DNA of 14,882 bases from Flavobacteriia bacterium (GTDB lineage Bacteria > Bacteroidota > Bacteroidia > Flavobacteriales > Schleiferiaceae), in contig CATILC010000124.1 in NCBI GenBank assembly GCA_949516455.1, positions 1 to 14,882 on the forward strand. The letters are read 5' to 3'. Positions 1 through 7,432 of this stretch are shown here, in pieces. The notes under the pieces were generated by a model. The model had not been told where the DNA came from and did not search any database. It saw nothing but the letters and a program-made list of their open reading frames with translations. Within the stretch, counting starts at the first letter, position 1, and each line of letters starts with the position of its first letter. The translations under genes were made by a program, and so were the position numbers.

Positions 1-2886
1 CAGAGAAGTGTGGCCTACGGTGATGGAGTATACAAGAGCTGCGACGGCGGTAAGTCCTGGGAAAATGTGGGGCTGAAATCGAGCGAACACATCGGCATGA
101 TCCGCTTTCACCCGGAAGATCCACAAACCGTTTATGTGGCCGCTTACGGGCCACTTTGGAACAAAGGAGGAGAAAGAGGCATCTACAAAAGCACAGACGG
201 CGGGAAACAATGGCGCCTGGTGGCTGAGGTCGACGAAAACACGGGATTCAACGAGGTGCACATCCATTCGGAAGTGAAGGGACTCATGTTCGCCACCGCA
301 CATCAAAGAAGGCGACGCGTATTCACCTATTTGAGCGGCGGGCCGAGCAGCGGTCTGTATCGGTCAACAGATGATGGGGAACACTGGGAAGAAGTCAAGA
401 GCGGATTGCCCAGCGGAGACAAAGGCCGCTTGAGTCTGGCCATCAGCCCTGCCGACCCGGACAGGATGTACCTGATGATCGAGGGCCACGGAACCTACGT
501 CAGCGACGACCGTGGTGCTTCATGGTCCAAGAAGAGCGGACACCATACCGCGGGGAATTACTATACCGAACTCGTTGCGCATCCAACGGATAAGGATGTG
601 GTCTACTCAATGGACACCTACTGCCACGTAAGCAAGGACGGTGGGGCGAATTTTAATCGGGTGTCTGAAAAGTTCAAGCATGTGGACAACCACTGTCTCT
701 GGATCGATCCATCGGATCCAAACCATATGCGCATGGGTTGCGACGGAGGCTTCTACCAAACCTATGACGGCATGCGCTCCTGGCTTTATTCGGCCAACTT
801 GCCGATCACGCAGTTCTATCGCGTCAGTACGGACAATGCCAAGCCCTTTTACAACATCTACGGAGGGACGCAGGACAACTTCTCGCTGAAAGGGCCGTCC
901 CGTACCACCTCTCAGCACGGGATCCTGAACTCCGACTGGACAGTGACCAATACAGGCGATGGTTTTGAAACCCAGGTGGATCCTCAGAATTCAAATATCG
1001 TTTATGCCCAGGCCCAGTACGGCTGGCTGGTCCGCCACGATGCGGCCTCCGGTGAGTCGGTCAGCATCAAACCTGTCGAGGGAAAGGACGATACGCCCTG
1101 GCGCTGGAATTGGGACGCTCCACTGCTGATCAGTCCGCACAAGGCAGAGCGGCTTTACTTCTGTGCCAATGTTGTTTTCAGGAGTGATGACCGTGGACAG
1201 AGTTGGACGCGCATCAGTGAAGATCTGTCCAGGGGAGCGGACCGGAATACTTTCAAGATCATGGACCGCTACTGGTCGAGCGATGCGGTGGCCCGTCACC
1301 AGAGCACCTCTATGTATGGCAATATCGTGGCATTCAACGAATCACCTTTGGTAGAAGGCCTGCTGTACGCAGGGACCGACGACGGACTGCTTCGGATCAA
1401 GACGCCCGATTCGGACCAATGGACCACGACAGATCGTTTCGAGGGCGTTCCGGAAAAGACCTATGTCCAGGGGATCTGGCCGAGCCAGCACGAGAAAGGT
1501 CGTTTATATGCCGCCTTCAACAACCACAAGAACGGAGACTTCAAGCCCTATCTGCTGCGCTCTGAAGACGGTGGAAAGAATTGGTCGTCCATCGCTGCCG
1601 ACCTGCCCGTCCGCGGTACGGTCTACTCCTTCGCAGAAGATCATGTGAATCCAGACCTGCTCTTTGCCGGCACCGAGTTTGGCTTTTTCACCAGCTGGGA
1701 CGGTGGGGCGAATTGGCACAAAATGACTTCCTCGCTGCCCACCAATGCGGTCAAGGATATGGAGATCCAAAAGCGGGAAAACGACTTGGTGATCGCCACT
1801 TTTGGCCGTGGATTCTATGTGCTGGATGATTATTCTCCTCTCAGGGAACTCAGTACGCTCAATAAGCAGGAGGGCCATGTATTCGCAGTAAAGGAGGGAC
1901 TGGTATTCGAAGAGGCAACACCTCTGGGATATGCTGGGGGCGGATTTCAGGGCGCCGGATTCTTCCGGACCCCAAATCCCGATCCCGGTGTGGTCTTCAC
2001 CTATTACCTGCCCGAGGTGCCCAAGACCCTCAAGGCGATGCGCGAGGAAAAGGAAAAGGCACTCAGGGAAGCAGATGCGCCCATTCCCGATCCAAGTGGA
2101 GCACAGTTCGCTTCAGAAGAGCTGGAGAAGTCACCTTATGTGTTGATGGTCATAAGGGATAAGGAAGGCGGTGATGAGATCTACAGGGAAACGATGTCGG
2201 CTTCCAAGGGCATTATCCGGGTTCATTGGGACTGCCGCTATCCGCAGTCCGGAAGCTTCAGGGGAGGCGAGTCATTGGGCCTTCGTTCGGCATCGCGCCT
2301 TCCAGCCGGCGCCTATTGGGTGGAGTTCCATTTGGTCCACAACACGGTACAGAGGCCCATCGGAACGGGACGAAGTTTTTCCATCACCGAACTGGATCAG
2401 CTCACCTTGCCGGCCACTTCCTCTGATCAGCTCGTTGCCTTCCAGCGTGAAGCAGACCGGGTAGCTGCCCGAATGGAACAGCTCAGAAAGGGTCTGGAAC
2501 AACTTAGCGGAGCGGCCGATCGCCTGCACGACGCCAGCCGCATCATTCCAGGGGTTCCATCAGATCGGTTGGCCACCGCACAAGCGCTGCGTGCAGACAT
2601 CCAAAAGCTGAACACGGCCCTTTACGGAGAAAGGAAGGTCGCGTCTTTGCAAAAGGCAGTGGCACCCGGCCTGAGATCTCGGCTGAATTCGGTCTTGTGG
2701 AATTCATACGGCAGCAGTTCAGACCCGACGCAGATGCAGAAGGAGCAGCTGGGGATCGTTGTGGATGCACTGGGCGGGTTGGAACAAGAGGTCGATCGTT
2801 TGGCGGAAGCCGTTTTGACTCTGCACGAGGATCTGCGGCAATTTGGAATGCCCGCGTTGCCTCAGGGGATGTCCCGCCAAAAATGA
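1..2886 (+). CDS. Vps10/sortilin-like Asp-box beta-propeller protein (glycosyl-hydrolase-like), 5' truncated
   Basis: The frame is open from base 1 (Q-R-S before the GTG at 10), so the N-terminus, including any signal peptide, lies outside the window. Numbering from the GTG at 10, 958 residues are visible. At least eight Asp-box (BNR) motifs of the form S-x-D-x-G-x-x-W/F occur, for example SCDGGKSW (10-17), STDGGKQW (61-68), STDDGEHW, SDDRGASW, SDDRGQSW, SEDGGKNW and SWDGGANW. They mark a large beta-propeller over roughly residues 1-640. A beta-rich module follows (about 650-800), then a helical, coiled-coil-like tail (about 806-945). This order is typical of large Bacteroidota proteins called VPS10-domain, sortilin-like or WD40/YVTN/BNR-like glycosyl hydrolase. 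Most are predicted to be exported and no substrate is established. No T9SS C-terminal sorting domain is evident. About 100 or more N-terminal residues are probably missing. The family call is firm; the biochemical role is unknown. Confidence 0.85.
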   Translation, partial: QRSVAYGDGVYKSCDGGKSWENVGLKSSEHIGMIRFHPEDPQTVYVAAYGPLWNKGGERGIYKSTDGGKQWRLVAEVDENTGFNEVHIHSEVKGLMFATAHQRRRRVFTYLSGGPSSGLYRSTDDGEHWEEVKSGLPSGDKGRLSLAISPADPDRMYLMIEGHGTYVSDDRGASWSKKSGHHTAGNYYTELVAHPTDKDVVYSMDTYCHVSKDGGANFNRVSEKFKHVDNHCLWIDPSDPNHMRMGCDGGFYQTYDGMRSWLYSANLPITQFYRVSTDNAKPFYNIYGGTQDNFSLKGPSRTTSQHGILNSDWTVTNTGDGFETQVDPQNSNIVYAQAQYGWLVRHDAASGESVSIKPVEGKDDTPWRWNWDAPLLISPHKAERLYFCANVVFRSDDRGQSWTRISEDLSRGADRNTFKIMDRYWSSDAVARHQSTSMYGNIVAFNESPLVEGLLYAGTDDGLLRIKTPDSDQWTTTDRFEGVPEKTYVQGIWPSQHEKGRLYAAFNNHKNGDFKPYLLRSEDGGKNWSSIAADLPVRGTVYSFAEDHVNPDLLFAGTEFGFFTSWDGGANWHKMTSSLPTNAVKDMEIQKRENDLVIATFGRGFYVLDDYSPLRELSTLNKQEGHVFAVKEGLVFEEATPLGYAGGGFQGAGFFRTPNPDPGVVFTYYLPEVPKTLKAMREEKEKALREADAPIPDPSGAQFASEELEKSPYVLMVIRDKEGGDEIYRETMSASKGIIRVHWDCRYPQSGSFRGGESLGLRSASRLPAGAYWVEFHLVHNTVQRPIGTGRSFSITELDQLTLPATSSDQLVAFQREADRVAARMEQLRKGLEQLSGAADRLHDASRIIPGVPSDRLATAQALRADIQKLNTALYGERKVASLQKAVAPGLRSRLNSVLWNSYGSSSDPTQMQKEQLGIVVDALGGLEQEVDRLAEAVLTLHEDLRQFGMPALPQGMSRQK

Positions 2887-2923
2887 ATCAGAGTACAGTG
2901 AACACAAGCAGGGGCTGAGGCCT

Positions 2924-2931
2924 TAATTTTG
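2924..2931 (+). promoter_or_regulatory. Bacteroidota -7 promoter box TAATTTTG
   Basis: TAATTTTG matches the Bacteroidota -7 consensus TAnnTTTG exactly and sits in the 60-base gap between the propeller gene and the oxygenase gene, 15 bases before the ATG at 2947. No convincing -33 TTTG/TTG was found 17-23 bases upstream. The box overlaps the alternative TTG start at 2929, which argues against that start. A small GGGC/GCCT hairpin (about 2912-2923) just upstream followed by T-rich sequence could be a weak terminator for the preceding gene. Confidence 0.5.
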
Positions 2932-2946
2932 TTCCAAACCGAACGG

Positions 2947-3774
2947 ATGAATCCATTGGACCAAGTCATCAGCTCGAAGTACACGGGTGAGAAGGAGGTG
3001 GCCGAGCTTCGAAGCAGTTTTGACAACGCCCAGCCTTGTCGCCATTTGGTGTTGCCGAATTTTTTGGATGTGGCCCTGGCCAATGAGCTCTATGAACATT
3101 TTCCCGCCATTGATTCGCTCAATGTCAAGAGAAAAAGTCTGAACGAGGACAAATCCGAAGACTACCATTTTGAACGTTGGCATCCTTCTTTCAGCAAGCT
3201 GCGGGCAGTTATATCCAGCCAAGATTTTGCTCAGTGGATGAGCGAGGTGACCGGCATCGAGGGCCTGCACACCACTGATGATTCTCTGGGGTCAGGCATT
3301 CACCAGGGCAAGGATGGAAGCTATGTGGATGTGCACATCGATGTGAATATGAATCCGGACAAAGGCCTGTGGCGAAGGATCAATCTGCTGATCTATCTGA
3401 ACCGGGAATGGAAGGCGGAATACGGCGGTGACCTCGAGCTATGGGACAGGGAAATGAGCCGCTGTGAGGTCAAGGTGCCCTGCGATTTCAATCGGGCAGT
3501 GATCTTCTACACGGATGAGAATTCACCACACGGATATTCCAAGATCCATCTGCCGGAAGGAGAAACACGCAAGAGTTTCTACACCTATTTCTACACGCCG
3601 ATAGGAGAGGGGTTCCGCTACAGCGATTCCCGCTTTGTTTCGCGGCCAGACGATTCCCTGGGCAAAAGGATGCTCACGCAGGTCAAGGAAAGCGTGAAGG
3701 TCAATGCCAAGCGAATCCTCAAGAATCTGGGCGTTCAATCCCTTGACTTCCAAGACAAGAACAAAAAGAGCTAG
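2947..3774 (+). CDS. 2-oxoglutarate/Fe(II)-dependent oxygenase (prolyl-4-hydroxylase-like fold)
   Basis: The protein has 275 residues from the ATG at 2947. A TTG at 2929 would add six residues but falls within the -7 box. The double-stranded beta-helix iron centre is visible: H-I-D (His130, Asp132), a distal His195 in S-P-H-G-Y, and Arg208 in T-R-K-S-F-Y-T-Y-F, which would bind the 2-oxoglutarate carboxylate. The stretch R-I-N-L-L-I-Y-L-N followed by Y-G-G-D-L-E-L-W is typical of the 2OG-FeII_Oxy_3 group. Such enzymes hydroxylate small molecules, peptides or glycans in the cytoplasm, and the substrate cannot be read from the sequence. The gene ends directly against the ABC exporter start (stop 3772-3774, ATG 3775), implying co-transcription and translational coupling. 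It could therefore modify the exporter's cargo, which is inference. All iron ligands are present, so it should be active. Confidence 0.85.
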   Translation: MNPLDQVISSKYTGEKEVAELRSSFDNAQPCRHLVLPNFLDVALANELYEHFPAIDSLNVKRKSLNEDKSEDYHFERWHPSFSKLRAVISSQDFAQWMSEVTGIEGLHTTDDSLGSGIHQGKDGSYVDVHIDVNMNPDKGLWRRINLLIYLNREWKAEYGGDLELWDREMSRCEVKVPCDFNRAVIFYTDENSPHGYSKIHLPEGETRKSFYTYFYTPIGEGFRYSDSRFVSRPDDSLGKRMLTQVKESVKVNAKRILKNLGVQSLDFQDKNKKS

Positions 3775-5556
3775 ATGGGCCAGAACAAGAAGGGCTCAGA
3801 GCGCATCCGACCGGATTGGAAGAGCCTGAAAAGAGGGCTCAGCCTTTATCGCTACATCCGTCCCTATCGGGGGACTTTCGCACTGGGCATGCTTTTTCTT
3901 TTCATGTCGAGCGGAGCCAGTTTGGCCTTTCCGAAGTTCTTGGGTGAGTTGGTGAATGCGCCATCCTCTGAGAACTTTTTGGACAAGGTGCAGGAGATCG
4001 CCCTGCTTCTTTTTGGCTTGCTGCTCTTTCAGGCATTTTCGAGTTACTTCCGCGTGATCCTTTTCGTTCGGGTGGCTGAAAAAGCATTGGCGGCGCTGCG
4101 CCAGGCGACCTACGACAAACTCTTGAGGCTGCCGATGGCCTTTTACGGCGGACGCCGAGTAGGAGAATTGAATTCACGCATTTCCTCCGACATCACCCAG
4201 TTGCAGGAGACCTTCACCATCACTCTGGCAGAGTTCATTCGCCAGCTTATCATCATCGTAGGAGGCATCACCTTGCTGATGTACACGTCCGTTCAACTCA
4301 CCCTCTTCATGCTGGCCATCTTACCGCTCATCGTGATCGCTGCGGTTCTCTTTGGGCGTTTCATCCGGAAGTATTCGAAAAGAGTTCAGGCCGAAGTGGC
4401 CGATTCAAATACCATTGTCGAGGAGACCCTTCAGGGGATGGCCACTGTGAAGGCGTTTGCCAACGAACACTACGAGTGGACCCGCTACCGGGAGAAGACC
4501 AATGAGGTGGCCCGTACAGCGATCAAGGGAGGACACTACCGCGCGGCTTTTTCAAGTTTCATCATCCTTGGTCTTTTCGGCGCTGTGGTGGCGGTGATCT
4601 GGAAGGGTAGCCTGCTGATCGGTCAGGGGGCGATCAATTCCGGAGAGCTGTTCAGCTTTGTATTGTACAGCAGTTTCATCGGCGGAAGCATTGGAGGAAT
4701 GGCGGACGTCTACGCCAAGATCCAGAAGGCCATAGGTTCGACCGAGGAGTTACTCGATCTTTTCGAAGAGGAAGAAGAGTCTTTGCGCATTGAATACAAT
4801 GATCGGCCGGAACGCCCTCTGGAGGGTGCTTTGCGGTTCGAGGGTGTCCACTTCTCTTATCCGGGGCGCAAGGAAATGGAAGTGATCAAAGGCATCGATC
4901 TGCATGTGGAGGCTGGAGAGACGGTCGCTCTTGTGGGCTCCAGCGGATCGGGGAAGACCACGCTGACCAATCTCTTATTGGGTTTCTACCCCGTGGACAG
5001 CGGGCGGATCCTCGTGGATGAAAAGGAGATCGGCGCGTATGATCTAAGTGAATACCGCAAGCACTTGGCCATCGTCCCACAAGACGTACTGCTCTTTGGC
5101 GGCACCATCGCCGAGAACATCCGTTACGGCCGGACAGATGCTTCTTTGGAGGAGGTCAAGGCTGCTGCGGAGAAAGCATTTGCCCGCGGATTCATTGAGG
5201 AGTTTCCCGATGGCTTCGATACGGTCGTAGGGGAGAGGGGGGTTCAGCTCAGTGGCGGTCAACGGCAGCGAGTGGCCATTGCACGAGCCTTTCTGAAGGA
5301 TCCTTCGATCCTGATCCTGGATGAGGCGACTTCGGCATTGGACAGCCATTCGGAGGCCGAAGTTCAAAAAGCGCTTGAGGAGCTGATGAGCGGACGCACT
5401 TCACTGACCATCGCCCACCGGCTTAGCACCGTTCGGCATGCCGACCGGATCATTGTTTTGGAGGAGGGTCAGCTGGTGGAATCGGGCCCGCCGGATGAAT
5501 TGATACAACGTCCTTCCGGCCGTTTTCGGGCGCTGCTCGAAATGCAGCAGCGATAA
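3775..5556 (+). CDS. ABC exporter, fused transmembrane and ATPase domains (MsbA/lipid-exporter type)
   Basis: The protein has 593 residues, the normal size of a half-transporter that works as a homodimer. The N-terminal membrane domain has about six hydrophobic segments. The first is near residues 31-52, the next near 75-95, a pair lies around 155-200, and the last two lie near 263-284 and 292-312. The ATPase domain has Walker A GSSGSGKTT (388-396), signature LSGGQ (492-496), Walker B I-L-I-L-D-E with Asp516 and catalytic Glu517, and the H-loop His548 (A-H-R). Everything needed for ATP hydrolysis is intact. The family exports lipids, lipid-linked glycans, peptides or drugs across the inner membrane, and the cargo is not determinable here. 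The gene starts immediately after the oxygenase stop, with no spacer. A 7-bp hairpin covers its last codons and stop (5531-5552). The nearby sugar-tailoring genes make a lipid-linked or glycan cargo attractive but unproven. Confidence 0.92.
   Translation: MGQNKKGSERIRPDWKSLKRGLSLYRYIRPYRGTFALGMLFLFMSSGASLAFPKFLGELVNAPSSENFLDKVQEIALLLFGLLLFQAFSSYFRVILFVRVAEKALAALRQATYDKLLRLPMAFYGGRRVGELNSRISSDITQLQETFTITLAEFIRQLIIIVGGITLLMYTSVQLTLFMLAILPLIVIAAVLFGRFIRKYSKRVQAEVADSNTIVEETLQGMATVKAFANEHYEWTRYREKTNEVARTAIKGGHYRAAFSSFIILGLFGAVVAVIWKGSLLIGQGAINSGELFSFVLYSSFIGGSIGGMADVYAKIQKAIGSTEELLDLFEEEEESLRIEYNDRPERPLEGALRFEGVHFSYPGRKEMEVIKGIDLHVEAGETVALVGSSGSGKTTLTNLLLGFYPVDSGRILVDEKEIGAYDLSEYRKHLAIVPQDVLLFGGTIAENIRYGRTDASLEEVKAAAEKAFARGFIEEFPDGFDTVVGERGVQLSGGQRQRVAIARAFLKDPSILILDEATSALDSHSEAEVQKALEELMSGRTSLTIAHRLSTVRHADRIIVLEEGQLVESGPPDELIQRPSGRFRALLEMQQR
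5531..5552 (+). terminator. Hairpin over the 3' end of the ABC exporter gene (possible weak terminator)
   Basis: CGCTGCT (5531-5537) pairs perfectly with AGCAGCG (5546-5552) around an 8-base loop. The stem overlaps the last codons and reaches to just before the stop codon. There is no immediate T-run; the nearest is TTTT at about 5566-5569. It may slow exonucleases or partly terminate transcription. It is not a textbook intrinsic terminator. Confidence 0.3.
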
Positions 5557-5576
5557 GGGATACGCTTTTCGCTTCC

Positions 5577-5590
5577 TTTCCTTCGGGAAA
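5577..5590 (+). other. UUCG-tetraloop hairpin upstream of radC
   Basis: TTTCC-TTCG-GGAAA is a perfect 5-bp stem closed by a C(UUCG)G tetraloop, one of the most stable RNA loops known. It lies in the 73-base spacer between the ABC exporter and radC. No T-run follows, so it looks more like an RNA-stability or processing element, or a transcription pause, than a terminator. Short stems like this also arise by chance. Confidence 0.35.
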
Positions 5591-5629
5591 TGCACACTTT
5601 CTCGGCAGTATCAGAAGTTTCTTCGGCAG
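5577..5629 (+). repeat. Three TTTC-(n)-TCGG elements about two helical turns apart upstream of radC
   Basis: Similar short elements begin at 5577 (TTTCCTTCGG), 5598 (TTTCTCGGCAG) and 5618 (TTTCTTCGGCAG), with spacings of 21 and 20 bases. The last two share a CGGCAG tail, and the last ends at the base before the radC ATG. Phasing near two helical turns is the pattern expected for an operator bound on one face of DNA. With only three short, imperfect copies, chance is a real alternative. Confidence 0.3.
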
Positions 5630-6322
5630 ATGATCCCTTCGACACCCACAGTCACCATGTCCGATCGACCATTGCTCCAGCAGAAGCTCCATAATTTTGG
5701 ACGCTCCGCCCTTACGGACGCTGAATTGCTGGCGCTGCTCATCGGTAAAGGGCATAAGGGCCGAAGTGCTTTGGACATTGCCCGGGATCTGTTGGCCAAT
5801 GTGGATGATGATCTCAAATGCCTGGGTCAAAAGAGCCTTGAGGAATTCAAAGGAACATCCGGAATAGGAGAAGCGGGTGCATTTACATTGCTTGCTGCCT
5901 TCGAGCTCGGCCGCAGAAGAAGTTCAGAAGTGCTTAAGGAAAGGCCAACGATCCGTTCTGCATCTTCGGCACACGAGCAACTCAAGGGCGAACTTGAAGA
6001 TCTGACCCATGAGGAGTTCTGGGTCATGTACCTGAATTCAGGGAGCCGACTCATCGCAAAAAAGCGCATCAGCAGTGGCGGGCTTTCCGGTACCGTGGCC
6101 GATGTGCGGCTCATATTGAAGTGGGCCCTCGATCTGCGTGCCACGGCCATGATCGCAGGGCACAATCATCCCAGCGGCAACCTCAAACCCAGTGAGCCGG
6201 ATATTCGCCTCACCCGAAAGTTGAAAGAAGCGTCTGAATGGATGGATATTCGTCTGCTCGACCACCTGATCTTCACCGATAAGGGATACTTTAGTTTCGC
6301 AGACGAAGGAGTTGTATTCTAA
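5630..6322 (+). CDS. radC: RadC/UPF0758 family JAB-type protein
   Basis: The protein has 230 residues, the normal RadC length. An N-terminal module contains the family pattern L-T-D-A-E-L-L-A-L-L-I-G-K-G, followed by a helix-hairpin-helix-like segment K-G-T-S-G-I-G-E-A (about 74-82). The C-terminal JAB/MPN domain keeps the metal site H-N-H-P-S-G...S-x-x-D, with His178, His180, Ser188 and Asp191. The ATG at 5630 gives about 12 residues before the conserved D-R-P motif, as in homologues; the ATG at 5657 would leave too few. The historical DNA-repair role of RadC is disputed and its molecular function is unsettled. In Bacteroidota it is a common housekeeping-type gene. Here it sits between an exporter gene and a sugar operon, with only 15 bases to wecB, so it may be co-transcribed with it. 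That linkage may reflect genome packing, not shared function. Confidence 0.93.
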   Translation: MIPSTPTVTMSDRPLLQQKLHNFGRSALTDAELLALLIGKGHKGRSALDIARDLLANVDDDLKCLGQKSLEEFKGTSGIGEAGAFTLLAAFELGRRRSSEVLKERPTIRSASSAHEQLKGELEDLTHEEFWVMYLNSGSRLIAKKRISSGGLSGTVADVRLILKWALDLRATAMIAGHNHPSGNLKPSEPDIRLTRKLKEASEWMDIRLLDHLIFTDKGYFSFADEGVVF

Positions 6323-6337
6323 ACGCACCATCCATTC

Positions 6338-7432
6338 ATGTTGAAAATCGTCAATCTCGTGGGTGCGCGCCCGCAATTCATCAAGTCAGCGGGTATATCA
6401 CGGGTGATCCAAAGCGATCCGGAAATTGAAGAGATCTATGTGCATTCAGGTCAGCATTACGACGAAGAAATGTCTGAGCAGTTCTTCAAAGAGTTGGCCC
6501 TTCCCAATCCACACCACCATCTGAACGGTGGAAATTTTAGCGGGCGGGAGCAGATCGAATACCTCACGACCAAATTTTCCATTCTGCTGGAGGACATCGC
6601 CCCGGACGCCTTGATCGTTTATGGAGATACCAATACGACCCTCTCTGGGGCACTGGCTGCAAGCCATTGCGGCATCCCGATCGCACATGTCGAGGCAGGG
6701 CTGAGGTCCTACAATCGGAGCATGCCGGAGGAGTACAATCGCGTGAAAACAGACCGATTGGCCAAGTGGCTTTTTTGTCCCACACCGACATCTGTGCTGA
6801 ACCTCAAAAAAGAGGGGCTTCTCCATACGGCATGGCGCAAAGTGATCATGTGCGGCGATGTGCAATTCGACAACATCAAGCATTTTGGAGAGCAGATCGA
6901 TCATGAATTTGTCAAGAAATTGACTGGGGGCGGGAAGTTCGCCCTGCTGACCATCCACAGGAATTTCAATACCGACCGGATGGACCGGCTGATCCCCTTG
7001 CTGTCGAATATTCGACAGCTGTGCAAGGAACACGGAATGCGTGCGTTGATGCCTACTCATCCCCGTTTGATGCATGTCATAGAAGAAAATAAAGAGGTGG
7101 CTGACATTGTGAACTCGAGTGAGTTCATCGTGGTGCCTCCAGTGAGCTATGGCGAGGTCATCAGTCTGATGCACGATTCTGAATGCGTCATGACGGATTC
7201 GGGCGGACTGACCAAAGAAGCATCACTGCTGGGCAAAAAGGTCCTGGTCCTTCGCACCGAGACCGAATGGACCGAATGGGTGGACGCTGGCTGTGCCTTT
7301 GTGGTGGATACAGAACTGGATGAAATGCGCTTGGCAATGGATCCTGCCCGGCCTCCTGGCAACATCCCGGACGAGTTTCAAAAGCCAGCCGCGCCTGTGG
7401 TTGTGGAAGCCATCAAATCAGATCTGCTGTAG
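6338..7432 (+). CDS. wecB: Non-hydrolysing UDP-N-acetylglucosamine 2-epimerase
   Basis: The protein has 364 residues, the usual family length, with a GT-B-like two-domain fold. It interconverts UDP-GlcNAc and UDP-ManNAc in the cytoplasm, the first step towards ManNAc-derived surface sugars. Visible signatures are G-A-R-P-Q-F-I-K (9-16), Y-G-D-T-N-T with Asp97, H-V-E-A-G-L-R-S with Glu119, P-E-E-Y-N-R with Glu132, L-T-I-H-R with His207, and T-D-S-G-G-L-T-K-E-A near the C-terminus. By motif these match the catalytic Asp95, Glu117, Glu131 and His213 of E. coli WecB. Position 140 is Arg (V-K-T-D-R) where many relatives have T-D-H. The gene starts 15 bases after radC, and its stop overlaps the next gene's GTG by one base. 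Relatives such as WbpI act on other UDP-amino sugars, so the exact substrate is uncertain. Confidence 0.93.
   Translation: MLKIVNLVGARPQFIKSAGISRVIQSDPEIEEIYVHSGQHYDEEMSEQFFKELALPNPHHHLNGGNFSGREQIEYLTTKFSILLEDIAPDALIVYGDTNTTLSGALAASHCGIPIAHVEAGLRSYNRSMPEEYNRVKTDRLAKWLFCPTPTSVLNLKKEGLLHTAWRKVIMCGDVQFDNIKHFGEQIDHEFVKKLTGGGKFALLTIHRNFNTDRMDRLIPLLSNIRQLCKEHGMRALMPTHPRLMHVIEENKEVADIVNSSEFIVVPPVSYGEVISLMHDSECVMTDSGGLTKEASLLGKKVLVLRTETEWTEWVDAGCAFVVDTELDEMRLAMDPARPPGNIPDEFQKPAAPVVVEAIKSDLL

Noticed and set aside
6446..7174. 242-codon open frame on the minus strand inside the epimerase gene
   Set aside because: It lies fully within a clearly recognised gene, and its translation shows no family motif and odd composition. 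It is an antisense shadow of GC-rich coding sequence.
7262..7279. Exact 9-base tandem ACCGAATGG in the epimerase gene
   Set aside because: It encodes the T-E-W-T-E-W part of a segment that is conserved in type (E-T-E-W) in relatives. Coding constraint explains it well enough.
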